64,000 nt of DNA. Source: Ooceraea biroi (taxonomy: Eukaryota > Arthropoda > Insecta > Hymenoptera > Formicidae). The notes beneath the pieces were generated by a model. The model searched no databases and had not been told where the DNA came from. It worked only from the letters and a program-made list of their open reading frames with translations. Positions within the stretch are counted from its first letter, which is position 1, and every line of letters begins with the position of its first letter. Below, in pieces: positions 47,073-56,089 of this stretch. Position numbers and translations under genes: made by a program. The DNA lies in contig NC_039515.1 in assembly GCF_003672135.1 (NCBI RefSeq), forward strand, positions 1-64,000, given 5' to 3'.

Positions 47073-47642
47073 ATGCCTTCCTTCAGTTATGAGTAACGGT
47101 CGGTAACGGCAGATGGCACGACTGTGATGTGGACGGAGGCGGCGCGGCGCACACAGGCGAATTCTTACAAATTCAAAACCTAAAATATAAAATTAAGGTG
47201 TTTTCGAAATCTAGTTTAATAAATAATGTATTGACTATCAAAGAATCATTTGCAGTTATGAACAAAAATTAACCATTGTTTTTAAAAAATGCCATTTTTA
47301 ATCTGACGAGTTCATATTTTTGCAAAAATTAAAAACTAAGTTATTGTTTGTATTTTAATAACATTAAGAACTTATCGATTAAAATGATAAGAATGTGCTA
47401 ATAACATAAGCATCGCCAGCGTAAACATAGTATGTATACATACTAATATATTTTTATGTATATATACTATATATTGTTAAAGCTAAATAATAAATAATAA
47501 TAATATAAAATTTATTAAGAATATTTTTCAATATATCTATTTAATATATATAAGATATATATATATATATTTAATATGTGATATATGGAAAGTTATTCAA
47601 GAAATATGTTTGAGACTGTTTCGACGTTATTAAATCTTTGGT

Positions 47643-47658
47643 GGCCCTGAAAAGGACC
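47643..47658 (-). terminator. Histone-mRNA-type 3' stem-loop, copy 2
   Basis: Mirror copy of the hairpin at 42287-42302, read on the minus strand, 43 bases beyond the position of the transposase stop (47701-47703). The stem, loop and ACCA flank are unchanged. Confidence 0.75.
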
Positions 47659-47700
47659 GATTTTTTACGATAAAGAGGTCGATAGTGAATAGTCCGTCAG

Positions 47701-48745
47701 TCAGTAATCAGTCCAGTATCCGTCACGATCGATAACTTGATTGAGTTAATTAGGAATCGAATCAATCAAATTTGCGAGGAAGTCGGGTTGAAAGTTTCAC
47801 TTGAAACTGAAATTCTTCCCAGACTTCTCTCCATGGGCGGCTAACGCTGCTATAGTCCTCTCCCTTCTTGATTCCCATCGTTGAACCATTTGTGCCCAAA
47901 CATTTTCGATCAAATTTAGATCTGGCGAACGAGCAGGCCATTGGATCAAATGAATCTCCGGATGATTCCGAAACCATGCTTGTGTTTCCCGTGATGAATG
48001 GACACTAGAATTATCCTGCACTAATCGAATAACTGGCATGTCCTCTGCGGGGTAGATTTCACGTATTGACGGAAGAAATACTTCTTCCAGTATGCGAATG
48101 TACTGCGCAGAGTTCATGCGTGTGGGAATGTCCACCAGCTCTCCGATTGTAGTACCAGAAATCCAGCCCCACATTGCACAGGAAATCCTTCCACTTCTGT
48201 GGATAGGCACAACATGATTAGGATTCAACCGTTGATCACGTAATCGCCATACGTGAGGTTGACGGTCGGTACACGATACAAAGACCTTTTCATCGGTCCA
48301 GATCGTGGCCTCCCATTTCTCACGGCTTGTCGCCAAACTGTCCAAAGCAAACGCGACACGTTGTTCCCGATGTTCAGGAGTCAACGGAATTTTGTGAGCT
48401 GGACGATAGCAGTGAAGTCCGGCTTCGTTTAGTCGTCGTCTTGCAGTCCTGTCCGATATGTCGACGTCCGCAGTCTGGATGGCTTCTGTAACTGTGCCAA
48501 AAGGCCGTTGTTGCATTGAAGCGACGAGATTTTCGTCTTCGTCCCGTGTCGTCCGTTGTGGTCGGCGATTATGCTTGCGATGATCATGCAATGCATGATC
48601 ACCGCCTTTCAGCATACCGCTGTATCCACGTGCGTACTGTCTTTGTGGAGCATGGAATATCAGCAGTAATATCTGCTACTGATCTTCCAGCTTGCCATTG
48701 TCCCACTATGCGACCTCTCACCTCGGGGCACAAATTTTTAAACAT
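47701..48745 (-). pseudogene. Tc1-like transposase, best-preserved copy
   Basis: From the start at 48745 the minus strand reads MFKNLCPEVRGRIVGQWQAG and RSVADITADIPCSTKTVRTW, a helix-turn-helix. A frameshift near 48605 follows, then an open stretch of 272 codons. It includes a second helix-turn-helix (DRTARRRLNEAGLHCYRPAH) and the DDE triad: ATIWTDEKVF, IRLVQDNSSVHSS and ARSPDLNLIENVW. I count 35 residues between the second Asp and the Glu, one more than classic DD34E Tc1. A second frameshift near 47815 disrupts the C-terminus, which the left copy preserves. The gene sits between a divergent CCAAT/TATA region and a histone-type hairpin. Confidence 0.88.
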
Positions 48746-48799
48746 GACTTAACGCGCACCTGCAATAAGTCACAAGATAAAACGCATCGTCTCTCGCGA

Positions 48800-48995
48800 G
48801 TTGTATTTATACGATTTGTGGGAAGCGCTGCGGCTCATTTTCAGATTGTGCATTGTTTTTCCGTGAAATCGTAACATTGGACTCGCTAATTAATCGCCAA
48901 TAGGAATTGAAGAATTTGTTATATGCATTTCATTGGTTCGCATCGACACACCCCGTTGGGTATATAAACGATGCCCGAGTCCAGTGATGTTGTAA
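48800..48995. promoter_or_regulatory. Divergent CCAAT/TATA promoter-like region
   Basis: TATAAATA lies on the minus strand (48811-48804), 59 bases upstream of the transposase start. TATATAAA lies on the plus strand at 48961-48968. Between them are three CCAAT boxes: ATTGG at 48876-48880 and 48932-48936 (minus orientation) and CCAAT at 48897-48901. Two opposed TATA boxes about 150 bases apart with CCAAT boxes between is the arrangement typical of paired histone genes. The rightward side leads to the hairpin at 49557 with no open coding sequence between. Function is inferred from motifs only. Confidence 0.5.
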
Positions 48996-49059
48996 ACAAA
49001 ACGTCTTCGTCGAGAGAAGACGGAACTCTCCCTGCTTATTGCTTCTATTCGAGGCTGCG

Positions 49060-49470
49060 TAAAGGTTGTTCTACATTAGTCGCAAGCGATTGACCACATG
49101 CACATTAATCGCAAGTCGCACGAGTCTTATCCCAGCAAACACAAAGTAACAGGTAATATACATGTTAGTTATAATTTCCCACTCATTAATATAAATACAA
49201 CATAACATACGTGTTATGTAACAATTACATTGTTGAGTGGGAAATTATAATTAACATGTATATTTCCAGTTACTTTGTGTTTGCTGGGAATATATCATAT
49301 AGTTGCCATGATAACAAAGCTCGATGCTCAGGTTATTGCAAATCGCAGAGACGCAAATGTCAAATTTGACCAAACTTTGCGACTGCTGCTTGCGAGCAGT
49401 TTACGATCGGAAATAGTGCAGCTTACGTTCATGCGATTGCTTGCTTGCGTCTAATGTAGAACGACCTTTA
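49060..49470. mobile_element. MITE with TAAAGG ends, itself carrying a nested MITE
   Basis: The ends TAAAGGTTGTTCTACATTAG (49060-49079) and CTAATGTAGAACGACCTTTA (49451-49470) are inverted with one mismatch, and the adjacent GCAAGCGATTG / GCGATTGCTTGC words extend the match. The interior is split by the smaller element at 49131-49288. Confidence 0.85.
49131..49288. mobile_element. Nested 158-bp hairpin element with CCCAGCAAAC ends
   Basis: CCCAGCAAACACAAAGTAAC at the left and GTTACTTTGTGTTTGCTGGG at the right are exact complements. The arms continue through TAATTTCCCACTCA against TGAGTGGGAAATTA. The CCCAG...CTGGG ends recall the element at 7908-8809. Confidence 0.9.
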
Positions 49471-49542
49471 CTCGCAAACAATGAGGCTGTCATCACTGTA
49501 TGCGACTAACTCGCATTATCTGCAGTAATATATATTATTTTT

Positions 49543-50165
49543 CAGGGCCAAAAATCGGTCCTTTTCAGGGCCACCAAAGATTTAATAACGTCGAAACAGT
49601 CTCAAACATATTTCTTGAATAACTTTCCATATATCACATATTAAATATATATATATATATATATCTTATATATATTAAATAGATATATTGAAAAATATTC
49701 TTAATAAATTTTATATTATTATTATTTATTATTTAGCTTTAACAATATATAGTATATATACATAAAAATATATTAGTATGTATACATACTATGTTTACGC
49801 TGGCGATGCTTATGTTATTAGCACATTCTTATCATTTTAATCGATAAGTTCTTAATGTTATTAAAATACAAACAATAACTTAGTTTTTAATTTTTGCAAA
49901 AATATGAACTCGTCAGATTAAAAATGGCATTTTTTAAAAACAATGGTTAATTTTTGTTCATAACTGCAAATGATTCTTTGATAGTCAATACATTATTTAT
50001 TAAACTAGATTTCGAAAACACCTTAATTTTATATTTTAGGTTTTGAATTTGTAAGAATTCGCCTGTGTGCGCCGCGCCGCCTCCGTCCACATCACAGTCG
50101 TGCCATCTGCCGTTACCGACCGTTACTCATAACCGAAGGAAGGCATTTATGCCGTTGCTTGTACC
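49543..50165 (+). repeat. Third partial copy of the palindrome-arm sequence
   Basis: This matches 42287-42885 in the same orientation (and the right arm inverted): the stem-loop, AT microsatellite, TTAAAATACAAACAATAACT block and GCCTGTGTGCGCCGCGCCGC block all occur in order. The match ends at GCCGTTGCTTGTAC and unrelated sequence begins. A later part of the arm sequence resumes at about 52360. Confidence 0.9.
49557..49572 (+). terminator. Histone-mRNA-type 3' stem-loop, copy 3
   Basis: Same 16 bases and ACCA flank as at 42287. A partial duplicate (TTTTCAGGGCC, 49540-49550) lies just upstream. It is about 590 bases downstream of the plus-strand TATA box at 48961, roughly a histone-gene length, but the space between is filled with MITEs and has no open frame. 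Confidence 0.75.
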
Positions 50166-50349
50166 ACCTACATCTGTGCAAAGTTTTCTGGAGGCGAGGC
50201 CCAGTCTAACGACTGTTGTTATAACCAATCGTAGAAAAAAATTTAAAAATTGATACAACAATATCTTGGACGACGGGGAAAATCTTGGTTTTAATAGGTA
50301 CATAATCTGTTCGATTTCGACATACGTTTTATGCATTTTTCATTATTGA

Positions 50350-50665
50350 GATTTTCGTGTATCATGTTTTAGAAATGATAGTGACGGGCGAGTCAGCGCC
50401 GCAGTCTGCCGATCTGCCGATACCGCTGGAAGATCTCGTCGCAGAAATGTTATATTGCTGCATCCAAAGTGCTAAATGCACTCGGTTTCATGCAGCCTCG
50501 ACATCCGGTGCTAAATTGATCAATCAGATTTTGCCACTGTACATCGGTGTGCACCAAGCGCCCAATGCCGCGACGACGTTAACTGGACAGCTTCTAGCCT
50601 TGCTGACTGGCGAGAAACTCAGCGACATGAATGAAAGGACTTGTCACAAAAACCGCCTCGCATGA
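50350..50665 (+). CDS. Unrecognised exon-like open frame
   Basis: After an acceptor-like GTTTTAG (ending about 50370) the frame reads EMIVTGESAPQSADLPIPLE, then DLVAEMLYCCIQSAKCTRFH and ASTSGAKLINQILPLYIGVH. It continues TTLTGQLLALLTGEKLSDMN to a stop at 50665. Composition and the regular hydrophobic spacing are those of a helical-repeat protein, and the sequence is GC-richer than its flanks. I do not recognise the family and see no partner exon with certainty. It lies in the unique DNA that separates the two parts of the third repeat copy. Confidence 0.4.
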
Positions 50666-51577
50666 ATGGGTGGATACAATTTTACAGAAATATGCATAAA
50701 CTCAACCGTCAATTATAGTACAGCTGTGAGTCCGGCATTTATCATCGACGGTAAATTATGCGTAAACTACTTGTGCATCGCATGTTTTCTGAAAGATTCT
50801 CTTGAATAATGGTTTCTCATTTGTAGGATATAATATGAAGTCTGGTGTGTACTCTATGTAGACAGAGTCCATATGGCAAACGTTGAGCGTCAGAATGTTT
50901 CTTAAACCATCAGCAGGGACAGAACGTTTCAGCATGATCTTGGGTAGTCTGGTTGCCGGCACCTTAATCATATTGGTGTGGTTTATTAATAACCGAGCTG
51001 ATGTGTTATTTAATTCGAGGTTCGTATGTAACGTAATATAATAAGAATCATGATATACAAAATCATGATGAAAAAGCCACAGGTTATTCACAAACTGTGT
51101 TTGAGAAACTTTTATTATAAGAATAATATTAATTTAGCAAGTAGAACATGTGATCGACAATGTAAATTCTATTCTAATTTCTCCTAAACATTATCTAATC
51201 CCAAACAATAGTAAACATAATAAACAGACATTGCATTGAATAACTTTGTCCCACGGAAATTTAACAGGAGATGAACCATATTAGATTGTTTTATTAATGA
51301 TATAATTTTGTTACAGGAGAACCGTCGATTGCTAGGGACATGCCGGGGACCGCATATCAATGACCAGATTGGATCATCATCACGAAGATCAGGATGTTCC
51401 AATAACTAGCCTTTAACTGTATGTGTGGTGCGCCTTCCGACGATCTATTTAATTCAAAATATTCAAATATTGTTACACGCGTATCATTGCCATTGCGGTT
51501 ACTTTATTTATCGTTATTTATCATTTCTCATACATCACGTTCAATTGTGAAAATAAGTGATACGTTTTTAATATCTT
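50666..51577. other. Intergenic sequence, no gene identified
   Basis: Moderately AT-rich. A 111-codon minus-strand frame at 50756-51091 (VPATRLPKIMLKRSVPADGL within it) is weakly protein-like but has no recognisable family or splice partners. It could be remains of the same unknown gene neighbourhood as 50357. Confidence 0.35.
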
Positions 51578-51698
51578 AAGCCCGTTTTAGACTATGCAAT
51601 CAACGGCAAGCAATTCTTGCAGCAAAAATTTGCTCAAGAAATTGCGTCAAATCTAGCGCAATATATTATAATATATTGCATAGTCTAAAACGGGCTTT
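51578..51698. mobile_element. 121-bp hairpin MITE with AAGCCCGTTTTAGAC ends
   Basis: AAGCCCGTTTTAGACTATGC at the left is exactly complemented by GCATAGTCTAAAACGGGCTT at the right. The short interior contains smaller repeats (GCAAATTTTTGC-like). Confidence 0.92.
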
Positions 51699-52344
51699 AG
51701 TGTAAATATATTTCTTTGCATTTTTCCAAATTATTAATTAAAAATATGTATACAGCTATTTGTAATATAAATATGTATTAAAAAACGGACAATAAAACAC
51801 TCGATCATTTTAACAGCATTTCACGTATACGTGTGCGTGCATGCGAGATTATTAAAGAACAAATTTCAATAATGATATAAATTTGTTAGTTTAATATTGA
51901 ACATACAAATTGTTCAAATCTGTAATGTGTAAAAATACATTGTTTTTTTATTTCTTTAACCGAGTTTGTTTTATTATCTAGATTTAGAAACAATTAAAAT
52001 ATTTATAAATGGTAATTAAAATTTAGGCTCTGTTGCCGATAGCTTTAAGTTTACATAATACAATGCTGTATTGCTCTTCATTAAAACGTGGGACGAATAC
52101 GATGTAGGAATATATATATAAACGCAGAATTAATAAATAGTATTATATATAATAATATAACTATATACATATATATAACTATGATAAGAATAAAACAAAG
52201 AAATAATGCAAGCGTCATGGCGTTTATTATCATTAAATATCTTAATTAACATCTTACAGTTTGATGTACACGGGAAAGAAGTGTTTAATTTATATATATT
52301 TTTGCTTTTTTTAGTATGCATGGTAAGTATATAATGGCTTAAAT
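51699..52344. other. AT-rich spacer, no gene seen
   Basis: Strongly AT-rich with ATATAT tracts (52110-52170). No exon or repeat boundary is recognised. Confidence 0.5.
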
Positions 52345-52359
52345 CATTCAACATCATAG

Positions 52360-52660
52360 AAGGGAAACTGTCAATAGAATTTCAGGGAACAGTGGCTCCT
52401 TTTTCTTTTAACATGAGGAACTGAAATCTATATTCCGACTAACTACCGAGTAATAAACATTTAATTACAATTAACTGAGGGACTCACAAACCTTTTTAAT
52501 CACACTTCATTACTCTTCAAACGAAATACAAACGATTGCATATAGCAGTTCCTTAAAATTACGTTCAATTCCGGTCAAGTGTATACGAATTCATGCGAGG
52601 ACCTTACTTCGCCAGTTCCTCCATCTACGGACCTTGCGTTGCACATGCGCAAGTATGTAG
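52360..52660 (+). repeat. Displaced piece of the palindrome-arm sequence
   Basis: ATCATAGAAGGGAAACTGTC to GTGTATACGAATT (52361-52591) matches about 43178-43556. It then jumps to ATGCGAGGACCTTACTTCGC (52592-52636), which matches about 43827-43870. About 270 bases present in the arms are missing here. Confidence 0.85.
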
Positions 52661-52692
52661 TACATAGATTTTGCGGCCATGTATTTGACGCA

Positions 52693-52728
52693 AGTTAGCG
52701 GTCTAGTTATAGTATAGATGTCTGTGGT
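52693..52728. repeat. Short copy of the 36.5-36.8 kb palindrome end
   Basis: GTTAGCGGTCTAGTTATAGT and the following ATAGATGTCTGTGGT resemble the right end of the palindrome at 36484-36817. It lies 240 bases upstream of the Nup107 start codon and may belong to the Nup107 promoter or leader. Confidence 0.6.
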
Positions 52729-52966
52729 TGATGCGCGAGAAGTGGAGGGGATCTAGGGAATTCTCTGCGCTATCGATGCGTGTATTGAAACGGAACTATG
52801 TTCTGTGCAGTCTATGCGCATTATACGTGAAACGGAACCAAACGGAATCAAACGGAATGTAGCTTTGGTATTGCGTCGAAGCGTGCGTATATTTGTTGAT
52901 TATCACGTTTACTCTTTACAGTAGAAATTTGATTATCTGATTGTATTTCACGTAATTCGCGACATA

Positions 52967-55900
52967 ATGTTACGCTCCGAGAAGAACGATATCACCATCA
53001 GGGAAATGATGAAAGACAGTACAGCAACCGGAGCAATTTTGAAAGCGAACGAGCCATGGCGAGAAGCCAAAGCGAAGCTCTATTACGATTTCTTGCACAG
53101 CACGCAGGCCCATCTCTCGGAAGCGCAAATCTTTGATACTATTGCAGATTTTATACAGAATTGTACCGATACATTAGAAATAATGAGAGGTATTAATGTC
53201 ATAATGGAGTTTTAACATTTAGAGTGTGATATTATCTTATTACGTTATTGCAACAAATGTTGATGTTTCTTAAGTTTTATTGAAACATTCTTTTCGATAG
53301 GTATGCAGTCGAAAGTTGAGAGCACCGAAATAGCAGAAGAAGAAATTTCTTTAGAAAGTGAACGAAACACATGGAGACTGATATATTGCCTTTACCAGAA
53401 TCGCATAAGCAGTGCTAACTTATCTACTCGAATGGAACACGATAATCAGACGAGTAACAATTATATCTCTGAAAAAGATGTTATAGAGAATTTATACAAA
53501 ACTGAGAGTTATATTAGAGAATATCAACTGATCATTGATTGGTTAGAGAAGAATGCTCTGGATCAGGCGGATAGACATTCAACTATAGAGCTTTTCACTG
53601 ATAAAACGGTAGCTTGGGAAAACACGATTCATCAATTGCAAAATCGAAGTTTAGGGATTGCATTCAGCTCATCTAGACCGTTAGTATCATCTCTTGATCC
53701 TGACGCACCAATACGAGAAGGTAAACCACTGCACGATCTGGACAGAGAAGATGATGCCAGACTCGAGAAGAGAATGTTTATAGAGGTACCTATATATATG
53801 CATTAATTATGTGTTTGTTTTTCATTATATGTTATTTTTATAAATTTTTCGACAAATTACAAAAGTAATATAAAAGGAGAAATAAAATACAATACTTGCT
53901 CCATATTTTAAGAAAATTTCTATCATCAGGTTCGTTGTGGACGTCTTCAAAAAGCACAAGCATTAGCCATGCATTGTGGTCAACCTTGGAGAGCCGCATG
54001 TTTATTAGGATGGATCCCTAATCACGATCCAAATTACATTAATCCATTGACAGACACTAAATTACCAATTGAGGGAAATCCTAACAGGAGTCTTTGGAAA
54101 GTTTGCGCTTGGGAACTGTCTCAAGATAAACGTGTAGGTAAAGATCTTATCAGATATTACAAGCTACAAAATATCTTCATTATAGTTTGTAACTAATACT
54201 TTTTTTATGATACATTTGTGTATGCATTTGTGCAGGTGTATTCTATCGTGCCATATATGCGAGTCTCTGTGGTAATGTTCAGTTACTACTACAGATAGCC
54301 TCATCTTGGCAAGATGCGCTATGGGCATACATGAAAACTCTTCTCGATATCAAAGTTGAGTCAGAACTGAGAGCAACGATGGCAAAGATTTATACGATCA
54401 TGCCAGAGGAATATTGGAAAAATGAGATCACGTTGGAAGACGCGTTCAAAGAGCTGCACGCATCAAAGAATCCAATGATACGCGGTCAATCTAACAAACC
54501 CGATCATTTAATTCAAAAGTACATAATACTGGATCAGATACCGAAGCTGATGACAGAGATCGAGAGTATGTTGGATGTCGGCGTCTGCGATTCGCAGTTT
54601 CTCAGGTTCCTCGCACATCTGATACTGTTTTTTAGACAGATCGGAAAATGTACGAAGAGCAAAGTTGAGAACAAAGTACTGCTGGCGTACGTTCGTGTTC
54701 TCATTGAGATGGGCGATCCGACTTTAATCGCATTCTACACAGCTACGTTACCTCAGGAGGAACAAGTAACCAATTATGCCTCTTATTTGGAGGACGTTAA
54801 GGAATATGAACAACGCAAGAAATGTTTACGCGCAGCGGAAGATGCAAACTTGAACGTGGAAGCAATCACAAAATTAGTTGTGGAAAATATACGTAAGAAA
54901 GATGTGGAAGTCGATTCGACGGATCTAAAGGGAACTATCACTCACTCGGATATGGAGAAGATCAATGCATTGGATTGGTTGATCTTTTATCAAAGTCAGA
55001 GAGAGGAAGCTTTGTGGCAAACGAACGCCCTGATTCGATATTTTCTAACTAACGAGAAGATTGATGCGGCGCGAAAAGCATTTAACAAGGTATAAGTAAT
55101 TACTACTTATATCGATGTGTTTGAAGATTCTAATATAATTTATCATTAATAATTTAAAATTAATTCTGATGTAGATTATTTTCTTATACTTTTTATAGAT
55201 CCCATCAGATTCGATCGAATCAGTGATGGCTGAATATCCAAGTATGGAATGTACAATTACGAATCTTACGATAACTAATAATTTATCGAAAAAGGCGGCT
55301 GCCTCGATAAGAGAATACCTTTGTTACAAAACGTACCTCGACGCTCAAGAAGGGTTCGGCGAATGGTTCTCGCATTATCATCATGGCAAACCTACGCCGC
55401 TGGAAGAATTGTCAACGTATGCCACGTTCACGGAGAAGGTCGCGTACGATCACAGAAAGGCACAGTACAACGTTGAATTGGATAGATGGAAAAGTACGAT
55501 GCAACATCACACAAAGGTTTTATATTATAATAATAATAAATCTTTTCTATATCTATTATATAAAATAATCATATATATATCGAATAATAATAATCAAACT
55601 GAGAGAGAATATATGTTTTCAGGCTGTGAAACAGTTATTATTTAATGTGCTATTATTCCCGGACGGTGGTTGGCTCGTCGATTCAAGGAGTAGTAATGAC
55701 GAACCATGCACACCTGAGAACGAGCTCAGGGATCATCAGATGGAGAAATTGCGCGAGCTTTGCATTCCTAAAGTCACACTTCTATTGCATTCCGTTATGT
55801 CCGAAATGAACGAGCATGCCGGATGCATTCAGCTGGCTGACGTACTTGCCTCTGAGCAATATCAACTATACAAAGTACGTATAAATAACACGTTGGTTGA

Positions 55901-56089
55901 TTGTCGACTCATTTTTCTAATCGTATTTCTAAGTATGAATTTGCTTTTTACGAAAACGTGTATTAACGTCTCGATGTCTTCATACAGGTATTCCCAAAGG
56001 GAAGATTACGCGAAGTATTCAAAAAAATTTGCGAATCGTCTCTTATCTTGATGGATCAAAAGAAAGACGCTTGGGGATATTCAAAATGA
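52967..56089 (+). CDS. Nup107: Nuclear pore complex protein Nup107
   Basis: Seven exons: 52967-53189, 53301-53785, 53930-54137, 54236-55089, 55199-55516, 55623-55874, 55988-56089. All introns are GT-AG, phases 1, 0, 1, 0, 0, 0, and the sum is 813 aa. The family signature is clear: SERNTWRLIYCLYQNRI, LEKRMFIEVRCGRLQKAQAL with AMHCGQPWRAACLLGW, RAIYASLCGNVQLLLQIASS, NALDWLIFYQSQREEALWQT, and the C-terminal VFPKGRLREVFKKICESSLI. Nup107 is an alpha-solenoid scaffold subunit of the Y-shaped Nup107-160 complex, next to Nup133. The N-terminus is shorter than in human Nup107 (925 aa), as in other insects, but an additional upstream exon cannot be excluded. The start chosen is the first Met of the exon, MLRSEKNDITIREMMKDS. 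Confidence 0.95.

Larger units (their letters stand above)
44989..48005 (-). repeat. Right arm of the giant palindrome (about 3 kb)
   Basis: Reverse complement of 41940-44930 with scattered substitutions and short indels. Differences from the left arm include microsatellite length (47550-47575) and a single-base change near 45283. The arms are therefore not an exact copy of one read. Confidence 0.95.
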
